DNA from: DASRBO01 sp035653595
GTDB lineage: Bacteria; Actinomycetota; Acidimicrobiia; Acidimicrobiales; JAJPHE01
Reading direction: 5' to 3'
Assembly (NCBI GenBank): GCA_035653595.1
Contig: DASRBO010000192.1
Coordinates: 1 to 23,994 of the forward strand
DNA length: 23,994 bases
Of the stretch, positions 7,831 through 15,270 are shown one piece after another; the stretch's first letter is position 1, and each line of letters opens with the position of its first letter. Under the pieces are notes generated by a model. The model was not told where the DNA came from and did no database searches. It saw only the letters and a list, made by a program, of their open reading frames with translations. The position numbers were made by a program, and so were the translations under genes.

Positions 7831-10800
7831 TCACGCCAGTGACCCCGAACGACGGATGGCTTCTTCGCTGGTACCCAGGTAGGACGCCACCACCTGGGGG
7901 TGCTCGACGACTTCGTGGGGGGCGCCCCGGGTGACCACGGCCCCCAGCTCGAGGGCGAGCAGCTCGTCGGACACCGACATGATGAGGGGCATGTCGTGCT
8001 CGATCAGCAGGATCGAGCACCCGGTCTCGAACTTGATCCGCTGCAGCAGGGGGCCGAGCTCCTCGGCCTCGCTCTGGGCGATGCCGGAGGAGGGCTCGTC
8101 CAGCAGCAGCACCTTGGGGCTGGCGGCCAGGCAGCAGGCCAGGTCGACGATGCGCCGGCTGCCGGTGGAGAGCTCGTGGACGAACTTGTCGCGGAAGTCG
8201 CCCACGCCGACGAGCTCGATCAGTCGCTCGACCCGGCGGGACAGCTTGGCCTCGGATCGCCGCACGTTGGGAAGGTGCAGGGCGGCCATGACCGTGCTGC
8301 GGGCCTCGGCGTGGCGATCGAGGGCGACGGCGATGTTCTCGGCCACGGTGAGGGACGGGAACAGGCGGGCGTCCTGGAAGGAGCGCTGGAGGCCGAGCTT
8401 GGCCCGCTGGTCGGGGCCGAGCCAGGTGACGTCCTCCCCGAACACCGATACCTGGCCGGAGTCGGGCTCGACGAAGCCGGAGATCATGTCGAACACGGTG
8501 GTCTTGCCTGCGCCGTTGGGGCCGATGAGGCCCAGGATCTCGCCCTCGGTGAGGGTGAAGCTGACCCCGTTGATGGCCGATATGCCGCCGAAGCGCTTGT
8601 GGAGATCCCTGACCTCGAGGGCGGGCGGCACCCCTTCCTCGGCGACCGGCCTGGCCTTGGCCCGGGCCGAGGTGGCCACCGGGCCGGCGGCCGCGGCCGA
8701 GCCCTTGAGGTACACCGAGCGCAGGATGTCGGGCCGGGCCATCAGCTCGGCGGTGGCGCCGGAGAAGCGGATCTCGCCCTTCTCCATGAACACCGCCCGG
8801 CGGGCCACGGTGAGGGCGACGTTGACCGACTGCTCGACGAGGATGATGGTCGTGCCGAGGGCCCCGATGCGCTCGACGATGTGCAGGAGCTGCTCGACCA
8901 CCGCCGGGGCCAGGCCCAGGGACAGCTCGTCGATCATCAGCAGCCGGGGCCGTGACAGGAAGGCCTGGCCCAGGGTGACCATCTGCTGCTCGCCGCCGGA
9001 GAGGTTGCCGCAGGGCTCGTCGAGGCGCTCCCGCAGCACCGGGAAGATGGCCAGCACCTCGGCGGTGGCGCTGCGCACGTAGGCGTCGTCGGAGCGGAAC
9101 ATCCACGCCGCCAGCCGGAGGTTCTCCCGCACGGTCAGACCGGGGAAGGTGCCCCGCCCGCCGGGGCTCATCACGATCCCGCGGGCGGCGTGCTCGGCCG
9201 AGGGGAGGTGGGTGATGTCCTCGCCGTCGTAGAAGATCGCCCCGTTGGACGGCGGGGTCAGCCCGGCGATGGCCCGCAGCAGGGTGGACTTGCCTGCGCC
9301 GTTGGTGCCGAGCAGGGCGATGATCTCGCCCTCCTGCACCTCGAAGTCGACGTGGAACAGCACCTGCACCTGGCCGTAGTGGACGTCGAGGTCGCGGGCG
9401 ACAAGCAGCTTGGCCTGGCCCTCCTCCTTGGCGAGGCGGGAGACCTCGGCCGCCATGGCGGCGGCGGTGGCGGCCCGGATGTCTGCCTCCACCTGGCCGC
9501 CGGCCGAGGTGAGGATCGCCGCGCCGATGAGGAACACCGGCACCATCGCCAGCATGGTTGCCCGGATGCCGAAGTGGTCCCCGAGGGCCAGGGCGGGGGC
9601 GGTAACGAAGGCGCCGGGGATGGCGAAGAACAAGGCGATGGACAGCCCGATGCCTCGGGCCCGCGCCGGTATCACCATGGAGGCCAGGGCGTAGAGGCTG
9701 GGGGCGAGGATCGCACCGGCGAAGGAGCTGATCCCGGTGAGGGCCACGGACAGGATGACGTTGGGTGACATGGCCAGACCCACGAACATGAGTCCGGACA
9801 CCGTCGCCATGAGCCCGCCGTAGGTGATGACCCGGCCCGGGCGGTAGCGCATCAACCGGTTGGAGATGAGGCCGCCGACGATGACCCCGGCGATGGCCAG
9901 TGGCTGCTGCACGCTGATGAACAGACCCCGCAGGGCGGGACCGATGTGGAACTTGTCCTGGTAGTAGAAGCCGACCAGGATCCCGATGCTGCCCCCGGAG
10001 CCGACCAGGAACGGCAGCGACCAGTAGATCCGCCGGGCGCTGCGCACGCCCCAGGCGATGCGGAGGGACTCGCCCAGAGTGGCGGGGCGCTCGGAGCTGA
10101 GGGCGACCTCCTCGCTTGCGCCCATCTCCCGCCGCTCCTGCTCCCCCCGCACCGGCTCCCTGACCTTGACCAGCAGCAGGGCGGCGAAGAGCACGCAGGG
10201 GATGGCGAAGAGGAAGAACGGGAGCTGCCAGAAGAACACCGACGCCAGCACTCCGGCCAGGGTGGGGCCGAGGAACTGGGCGGCGTTGAGGGCCAGCTGC
10301 CTGGTGGCGAACACGGCCGGTCGGGTCTTGACCGGGTAGGAGTCCGAGAGCAGCGAGAAGTGGGCCGACTCCATGGCCGAGCCCAGGCCGGCCCCGAAGC
10401 GGGCTATGCCGAGGAAGAGGAGGGTGGGGGCGATGCCGGTGAAGAAGCCGAACACGCCAAGCACGACCGCCCCCAGGGCGCTCATCCGCACCCGGTTGAC
10501 CCGGTCGGCCAGGTAGCCGATGGGCAGGGCGGCCAGCAGGCCCAGCACCGAGCTCAGGGTCAGGGCGATGCCGATGCCGGTCAGGCCGACGCCGAAGTAG
10601 TCCTTGATCTCCGGGCCCAGCACCCCGAAGGCCGACTTGTCGTAGGCGTCGAGGCCGGCGATGAGGGTGAGGACGAGCAGCGGGGTGGCCGAAACGCCGC
10701 CGGTGATGCTGCCCGGACGAAGCTCCCGCAGCAGGTTGCCCAGTCCGGGCCCGGCTGCCTGGGCCAGGGCGGGGGCCTCGACGCTGGGGGCGCTGGGCTC

Positions 10801-10983
10801 GAGGGTGAACTCGGCCAGCTCGATGTCCTCGGCGCCGTCGTGGCTGTGGTCGACCACGGCCTCGGTGCCGGTGTCGGGGTGGTAGCCGCCGAGGCCGGGG
10901 CCGCCGGCGGCCCGCGACCGGCGGGCCCGGCCGGGGGCGTCGTGGCCGTTGCTTCCGGTGGAGCGGCCGTTGGTCTGGCTCAC
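7831..10983 (-). CDS. MFS transporter fused to LivF-type and LivG-type ABC ATPases (1050 aa)
   Basis: One continuous frame encodes three known modules. Residues 1-95 are a polar cytosolic lead. Residues 96-495 are an MFS transporter with about 12 helices and the loop motif G-Y-L-A-D-R-V-N-R at 156-164. Residues 525-760 are a LivF-like ATPase with Walker A G-T-N-G-A-G-K-S-T (559-567), signature L-S-G-G-E-Q-Q (661-667) and Walker B M-I-D-E. Residues 788-1045 are a LivG-like ATPase with Walker A G-P-N-G-A-G-K-T-T (821-829), Walker B L-L-L-D-E-P (E963) and H-loop His996. Its signature is atypical, L-S-T-G-S-R-R (938-944). The start GTG at 10983 overlaps the LivHM stop by 4 nt; an ATG 63 nt upstream lies inside that gene. 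The ATPases should power LivHM next door. What the MFS part does is unknown. Confidence 0.93.
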   Translation of the reverse strand: MSQTNGRSTGSNGHDAPGRARRSRAAGGPGLGGYHPDTGTEAVVDHSHDGAEDIELAEFTLEPSAPSVEAPALAQAAGPGLGNLLRELRPGSITGGVSATPLLVLTLIAGLDAYDKSAFGVLGPEIKDYFGVGLTGIGIALTLSSVLGLLAALPIGYLADRVNRVRMSALGAVVLGVFGFFTGIAPTLLFLGIARFGAGLGSAMESAHFSLLSDSYPVKTRPAVFATRQLALNAAQFLGPTLAGVLASVFFWQLPFFLFAIPCVLFAALLLVKVREPVRGEQERREMGASEEVALSSERPATLGESLRIAWGVRSARRIYWSLPFLVGSGGSIGILVGFYYQDKFHIGPALRGLFISVQQPLAIAGVIVGGLISNRLMRYRPGRVITYGGLMATVSGLMFVGLAMSPNVILSVALTGISSFAGAILAPSLYALASMVIPARARGIGLSIALFFAIPGAFVTAPALALGDHFGIRATMLAMVPVFLIGAAILTSAGGQVEADIRAATAAAMAAEVSRLAKEEGQAKLLVARDLDVHYGQVQVLFHVDFEVQEGEIIALLGTNGAGKSTLLRAIAGLTPPSNGAIFYDGEDITHLPSAEHAARGIVMSPGGRGTFPGLTVRENLRLAAWMFRSDDAYVRSATAEVLAIFPVLRERLDEPCGNLSGGEQQMVTLGQAFLSRPRLLMIDELSLGLAPAVVEQLLHIVERIGALGTTIILVEQSVNVALTVARRAVFMEKGEIRFSGATAELMARPDILRSVYLKGSAAAAGPVATSARAKARPVAEEGVPPALEVRDLHKRFGGISAINGVSFTLTEGEILGLIGPNGAGKTTVFDMISGFVEPDSGQVSVFGEDVTWLGPDQRAKLGLQRSFQDARLFPSLTVAENIAVALDRHAEARSTVMAALHLPNVRRSEAKLSRRVERLIELVGVGDFRDKFVHELSTGSRRIVDLACCLAASPKVLLLDEPSSGIAQSEAEELGPLLQRIKFETGCSILLIEHDMPLIMSVSDELLALELGAVVTRGAPHEVVEHPQVVASYLGTSEEAIRRSGSLA

Positions 10984-13277
10984 TGGAACCTCCAACCGGC
11001 GCCCTGGCTGGCTCCGGCCGACTCGATGCGGGATGGCAGGCGCCACTTGGTCGCGACCTCGGCCGGGGCGCCGTCGGCCCCGAACTTGGGGGCCAGGGGG
11101 GCCCGGGCCATCTGGTCACCGCTCAGGCCGAAGCCGCCCAGGAGGCTGGGGACGTAGATGTGGCGGCGGATGGCCACCCGGCGCAGCACGGCGTCGCGGG
11201 CCTTGAAGACAATCGAGCCGACCCCACCGGGGAAGAACATCAGGACCAGCAGAACGCCGACGGCGCTGGCGGCCAGCTGGCCCCAGAGGCTGTTCTTGAG
11301 GACGACGGTCAGGATGCCCAGGTAGACCGCCCCGGTCAGCGACCCGGCCACCGAGCCCAGGCCGCCGATGACCGCCATCAGGAACATCTGGATGCTCATG
11401 TCCGGAATGAACTGGGCCTGGGTGACGGTGTGCTCCTGCACGGCGTAGAGCACTCCGGCGAAGGCGGCGAGGAAGCCGGAGATGGCGAAGGTGATCAACC
11501 GGGTGCGGACCAGGTTGATGCCGAAGGCCTGCGCCCCCCGCTCGTTGTCCCTCATGGCGATGAGGACGCGGCCGGCCCGGCTGCGGCGGATGCCCATGGC
11601 CACGAACACGGCGAAGGCCAGGCAGAGCAGGCAGAAGTAGTAGAAGTCCCGCTGGTCGGCCAGGTCGATCCAGATGAACTTCGGCCGGTTGATAGACGAG
11701 GCCAGAATCCCGCCCATGTAGCGGGGGTTGAGCAGCACCGAGTCGGTGGCGATGGCCAGGGCCAGGGTGGTGACGGCCAGGTACAGGCCCCGGATGCGCA
11801 GGGCAGGCAGCCCGATGAGCACCGCCACCACCATGCCGGCCAGCGACGCCACCACCAGCGACGGGAGGAACGGCCAACCGACCCGCCCGATCAGGTAACC
11901 GCCGACGAGGGCCCCGATGCCGACGATGGCGAACTGGCCCAGGCTGATCTGGCCCCCCCACCCGGTCAGGACGACCAGGGAGACGACCACGATCCCGTAG
12001 ATGGCGAACAGGGAGCCGGTGTTGGTCTGCGATGGGGACATCACCCACGGGTAGGCCAGCAGGACGATGGCTCCCACCCCGAGGACCCGGCGGATGCCCG
12101 AGCGGACCGAGGGCAGGGAGGCCAGCTCCTTGGGGACCGGGCGCACCTCCTCGGTGGCCGACCAGGTGCCGGTGACGGACTCGTCCTGGCGACCCAGGCG
12201 GCGGCGCCGGAACAGCAGCACCACCACGATGACCCCGAGCAGCCCGGCGTCGACGATGCCGGTCTGGGCGAAGGCGAAGTAGACGGCCTCCTGCAGCACG
12301 GTCAGGCCGAAGGCGGCCGCCACCGTGACCGGCAGATCCTCCATCCCGCCGATCACCGCCGCGGCCAGGGCCTGAAGGAGGACCCCGGAGCCGATCGAGC
12401 CCAGGGACGCTCCGCTGCTGCCCAGCCCGGCGAGGCCCTGGATCGACACCATGAGCACGGCGCCGACGGCGCTCAGGCCACCGGCGATGCCCCAGACGAT
12501 CATCGACAGGTTGGAGGTGCGGATGCCGAGGGTCGAGGCCCGGTCCTCGTTCTCCGCCGCCCCCCGGATGGCGACGCCCACCGCGCTGGACCGCAGGAAC
12601 ACGGCCAGCCCGGCCATGAGGACCAGGGTCAGGCCGAGCAGCAGCAGGTGGTCACCGGTGATGATGACCGGATAGAGGTTCCACTTGTGGTGCGACAGCG
12701 GGCTGGGCGGGGCCGTTGGGCTGGGCTTGGAGTCCCTCATCAGGAACGGCAGCCCGGTGGCCAGGGCGGCCAGGGCCTGGCCGGCGCCCAGGGTCACCAC
12801 GGTGAGGACCAGGCGGGGGGCCTTGTTGAACCGGCGGATGAAGAGGATCTCCACCAGGACCCCGCAGAACGACCCCGCCAGCAGGGCGGCCGGCAGGGCC
12901 AGCCAGTAGCTGACATGCAGGTAGGACTGCAGCTCGAAGAACAGCACCGACGCCACCCCGCCGAAGCCGGCCTGGGCGAAGTTGATGATCCGCGAGGCCC
13001 GGTAGACCATCACCAGCCCGATGGCCATGAGGGCGGTCAGGCAGGCGAAGATGACCGACAGCAGCATCACCGACAGCGGCAGCGGCAGCAGGCCCTGCAC
13101 CTTGGTGGAGCCGAAGGACGCCAGGATCTCCGACAGGGCGAACACGCCGGCCAGGGCGCCGACCATCAAGCCGTAGCGGCGGACCACCTTGAGCCAGCGG
13201 CGCCGGCGGTCGGCACGGGCGTCGATGTCGAGCACCGCTGCCTCGGCGGTGGGGGTATCGGGGGCGAGGATGGTCAT
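10980..13277 (-). CDS. LivH-LivM fused branched-chain-type ABC permease (765 aa)
   Basis: Two permeases of the LivFGHM class are joined in one chain. The LivH-like half (about 65-360) contains the family stretch G-L-V-M-V-Y-R-A-S-R-I-I-N-F-A-Q-A-G-F and an ATPase-coupling loop near 230-258. The LivM-like half (about 400-695) contains G-W-G-G-Q-I-S-L-G-Q-F at 439-449, L-R-I-R-G-L-Y-L-A-V-T-T at 493-504, and a coupling loop near 569-594. A basic linker with R-R-R-R (357-360) separates them. A polar C-terminal extension of about 65 residues follows the last helix. Together they form the full membrane pore of an importer of hydrophobic amino acids, amides or related small acids. The start ATG at 13277 overlaps the preceding lipoprotein gene by 4 nt; the next gene carries both matching ATPases. 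Confidence 0.93.
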   Translation of the reverse strand: MTILAPDTPTAEAAVLDIDARADRRRRWLKVVRRYGLMVGALAGVFALSEILASFGSTKVQGLLPLPLSVMLLSVIFACLTALMAIGLVMVYRASRIINFAQAGFGGVASVLFFELQSYLHVSYWLALPAALLAGSFCGVLVEILFIRRFNKAPRLVLTVVTLGAGQALAALATGLPFLMRDSKPSPTAPPSPLSHHKWNLYPVIITGDHLLLLGLTLVLMAGLAVFLRSSAVGVAIRGAAENEDRASTLGIRTSNLSMIVWGIAGGLSAVGAVLMVSIQGLAGLGSSGASLGSIGSGVLLQALAAAVIGGMEDLPVTVAAAFGLTVLQEAVYFAFAQTGIVDAGLLGVIVVVLLFRRRRLGRQDESVTGTWSATEEVRPVPKELASLPSVRSGIRRVLGVGAIVLLAYPWVMSPSQTNTGSLFAIYGIVVVSLVVLTGWGGQISLGQFAIVGIGALVGGYLIGRVGWPFLPSLVVASLAGMVVAVLIGLPALRIRGLYLAVTTLALAIATDSVLLNPRYMGGILASSINRPKFIWIDLADQRDFYYFCLLCLAFAVFVAMGIRRSRAGRVLIAMRDNERGAQAFGINLVRTRLITFAISGFLAAFAGVLYAVQEHTVTQAQFIPDMSIQMFLMAVIGGLGSVAGSLTGAVYLGILTVVLKNSLWGQLAASAVGVLLVLMFFPGGVGSIVFKARDAVLRRVAIRRHIYVPSLLGGFGLSGDQMARAPLAPKFGADGAPAEVATKWRLPSRIESAGASQGAGWRFQ

Positions 13278-14362
13278 GGGGTGGGACCACCCGCCAGCTG
13301 CATGGAGGTGCTGCTCGGCCCGATCTCGCCCAGCAGCTGGTTGAGGCTGGACACCTGGTTGGTGTTGTCCGGGTTGGGCAGGTTGATGTGCACCGGGGTG
13401 CCGTAGTTGGCCAGGTCGAGGGTGTAGGTGAGGTGGTAGTTGTCGCGGTGATCGGTCTGCTGGACGACGTGCAGGACCAGGCGGCGGGGCCGCCCGGAGC
13501 TGTCCAGCCACACCTCGTCGTTGTAGAGGGTGCTGTCGTGGACGTTGTCCGATACCAGCAGGTTCTGGATCGCCTGGGTGTCGCGGTCGCTCAGGTTGGT
13601 CATCGACGACAGCGCCTTGCTGACGTCGACGTTCATGCGGTAGTGGGTCGTGGCGACCCCGTCGATGGTGGCGGGGCCGATGCGCCGGACGCTGCCGCTC
13701 AGGGTTCCGGCCAGCAGGCGGACCAGCAGGACCGGGTTCATGACCGAGATCGGCGTGGGGGAGTGCAGCGCCCCCTCCTGGAACGAGGTGAGGTCGGCGA
13801 AGCCGAGCTGGTACCAGCCCTGGCCGGCCGCCGAGGTGCCCGGGCTGGCCGACGTGCCGGCCTGGCGCACGTAGATGGTCCAGTGGTCGAACACGGTGGC
13901 CGGCGGCGGGCTGATGACCGACAGGTTCCCGGACCTCGCCTGGCGCACCAGGGCGGAGACGTCGAGCTTGCCTACCTTGCTTGCGGCGCTGGCCAGGCTG
14001 ACGGCGTTGAGGATGGCGGCCCGGTCGTGGGCGAAGTCGATCTGCAGCGCCAACCCGTCCGAGCGGGAGGTCCGCAGCTGCACGGGCAGGGGGAGGGTGG
14101 TGTCGGTGGCGTCGACCACCTGGGAGTACTGACCGGTGGCGGTGCCGGACTGGATGGCCCTGGCAGCGGAGGAGACGAGCAGGGCGGCGTCCTGCTTCCT
14201 GGTGGCGTAGCTGCAGGCGCTGAGGCCCAGGGTGGCCAGGGCCAGGCCGGCGGCCACCATCCGGCGGGCGCTCGTGGCGCGGGCACCGGTCGGCCTGGCA
14301 TTGGAGACGCGGGAGGGCGGCTCAGTCGGAGGAATCCGTACTCCCTTTCTCCTAGCTCTCAC
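13274..14362 (-). CDS. LppX/LprG- or LolA-like lipoprotein (362 aa)
   Basis: This is the first gene of the minus-strand transporter operon. A GGGGAGG ribosome site lies 7 nt before the GTG at 14362. The basic N-terminus is long; the lipobox is L-S-A-C with the cysteine at residue 50. An inner ATG (14260) would leave almost no basic region, so the longer start is preferred. The mature protein has LppX/LprG-type features: I-D-G-V-A-T-T-H-Y-R-M-N-V-D in the middle and L-D-L-A-N-Y-G-T-P-V-H-I near the C-terminus. Such proteins carry lipid or other hydrophobic ligands outside the membrane. Family assignment is by motif and moderate. Its overlap with LivHM suggests it helps deliver ligand or assemble the system. 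Confidence 0.85.
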   Translation of the reverse strand: MRARRKGVRIPPTEPPSRVSNARPTGARATSARRMVAAGLALATLGLSACSYATRKQDAALLVSSAARAIQSGTATGQYSQVVDATDTTLPLPVQLRTSRSDGLALQIDFAHDRAAILNAVSLASAASKVGKLDVSALVRQARSGNLSVISPPPATVFDHWTIYVRQAGTSASPGTSAAGQGWYQLGFADLTSFQEGALHSPTPISVMNPVLLVRLLAGTLSGSVRRIGPATIDGVATTHYRMNVDVSKALSSMTNLSDRDTQAIQNLLVSDNVHDSTLYNDEVWLDSSGRPRRLVLHVVQQTDHRDNYHLTYTLDLANYGTPVHINLPNPDNTNQVSSLNQLLGEIGPSSTSMQLAGGPTP

Positions 14363-14435
14363 GCCGTGGCCTCCCCAATGAGCCCTGCCGACCCCAGCAG
14401 CGAGCCCTCCTACCCTTTCATGGGGGTGACGTAAC

Positions 14436-14441
14436 TGTCAA
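14436..14441 (-). promoter_or_regulatory. -35 box TTGACA of the transporter operon promoter
   Basis: On the minus strand bases 14441-14436 read TTGACA, the ideal -35 sequence, about 75 nt before the GTG of the lipoprotein gene. The -10 is less clear; AAGGGT 18 nt further on is the best candidate. This box mirrors the TTGACG of the divergent tetR-type promoter: GTCAATA (14437-14443) and TATTGAC (14470-14476) form a 7-bp inverted repeat. Confidence 0.45.
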
Positions 14442-14471
14442 TAAGACCGGCGCACGTCGGGCCTGCTTGTA

Positions 14472-14507
14472 TTGACGTTAGCGTAACCAGCGCGGTAGCG
14501 TCTAGGC
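14472..14507 (+). promoter_or_regulatory. Probable leaderless promoter of the TetR-family gene
   Basis: A -35 TTGACG (14472-14477) is followed after 18 nt by a -10 TAGCGT (14496-14501). The GTG start codon lies six bases downstream, at the expected transcription start. There is no Shine-Dalgarno sequence. This spacing is typical of leaderless actinobacterial genes. Confidence 0.55.
14477..14487. promoter_or_regulatory. Operator-like dyad GTTAGCGTAAC
   Basis: The arms GTTA and TAAC are inverted around a GCG centre, within the spacer of the tetR-type promoter. A near copy (10 of 11 bases) lies on the minus strand at 20071-20061, over the -10 of the amidohydrolase promoter. It could be the binding site of the adjacent TetR-family protein. 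Confidence 0.4.
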
Positions 14508-15200
14508 GTGAGTAACGGCCAGGAGGCCCCGACCGCCGGGCGGCGGGTGAGGCTGTCGCGTGACGCGCGGCGGGAGCACCTGCTCGACGTGGGGGCCGAA
14601 ATCGTCGCCGAGAGCGGCGCCGACAGCCTGACCATGGAGGGCGTCGCCCTCCGGGCCGGGGTGAGCAAGGCGCTGCCCTACCAGCACTTCCAGGACGCCG
14701 AGGACCTGCTGGTCGCGCTCGCGACCCGCGAGGCCGCCATCATCGCCGAGCGGACCAGCTCGGCCTTCCTACCCGACGAGACCCTCGAGGCGGGCCTGCG
14801 CCGCAGCCTGCAGGCCTACTTCGACATGGTCGAGGAGCGGGGAGCCCTGCTGGGGGCGGTGTTCCAGTACCGGTTCAGCCCGGCCCGCCAGGTGGAGGTG
14901 GACGAGATCTGGGCGGCGACCGCCTCGTTCTTCGCCCACCGCTTCGCCAGCGAGCTCGGCCTGTCGCCCCGCCTGGCCCAGGCCGGCGCCTACATCCTCC
15001 TGGCGGCGGTCGTCGGGGCCCAGCAGGTGTGGGTCGGCGGGCTCATCAGCCGGGCCGAGGCCGAGTCGATGCTGGTGCACATGATGGTCGACGGTCTCGC
15101 CGGCCTGGTGGCGGAGAAGGCCTCGCAGGGCGACGGCCAGTCGGCCGGCGGCAAGACCCTCTCCAACGGCAAGTCCAAGGTCAGCAGCCGGCCGGGCTGA
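14508..15200 (+). CDS. TetR/AcrR-family transcriptional regulator (230 aa)
   Basis: The N-terminal DNA-binding domain covers about residues 17-65, with the TetR pattern A-R-R-E-H-L-L-D-V-G-A-E-I-V-A-E-S-G, then L-T-M-E-G-V-A and the recognition helix region V-S-K-A-L-P-Y-Q-H-F. The rest is the helical ligand-binding and dimer domain, followed by a polar Ser/Lys/Gly tail of about 25 residues. It is divergent from the transporter operon and shares a 145-bp control region with it. Control of that operon and of itself, released by a ligand related to the transported compound, is the usual arrangement and is inferred here. The ligand cannot be predicted. The GTG start fits a leaderless transcript. 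Confidence 0.93.
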   Translation: MSNGQEAPTAGRRVRLSRDARREHLLDVGAEIVAESGADSLTMEGVALRAGVSKALPYQHFQDAEDLLVALATREAAIIAERTSSAFLPDETLEAGLRRSLQAYFDMVEERGALLGAVFQYRFSPARQVEVDEIWAATASFFAHRFASELGLSPRLAQAGAYILLAAVVGAQQVWVGGLISRAEAESMLVHMMVDGLAGLVAEKASQGDGQSAGGKTLSNGKSKVSSRPG

Positions 15201-15248
15201 GCCGCCCGCCGCCGGCTGAGCGGAGAACAGGCGATGCTCGCTCGGATG

Positions 15249-15254
15249 TAGCGT
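15249..15254 (+). promoter_or_regulatory. Possible -10 box TAGCGT before the first binding-protein gene
   Basis: TAGCGT lies 16 nt before the ATG at 15271 and is identical to the -10 boxes proposed for the TetR-type gene and the amidohydrolase gene. No good -35 is visible upstream, so it may be chance. The 70-bp gap after the TetR gene holds nothing else notable. Confidence 0.25.
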
Positions 15255-15270
15255 CGCCGGGGGGCTGGGG

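Noticed and set aside
9400..9500. Idea that the MFS and ATPase parts are two genes with a missed stop
   Set aside because: The frame is continuous through a plausible linker, with no start codon and ribosome site at the junction. Both parts are intact, so a true fusion is the simplest reading, pending read-level checking.
11160..13406. A 748-codon open frame on the plus strand opposite the LivHM gene
   Set aside because: It is rich in Gly, His, Gln, Asp and Arg with no fold pattern, while the opposite strand encodes a clear permease. It is a GC-driven shadow.
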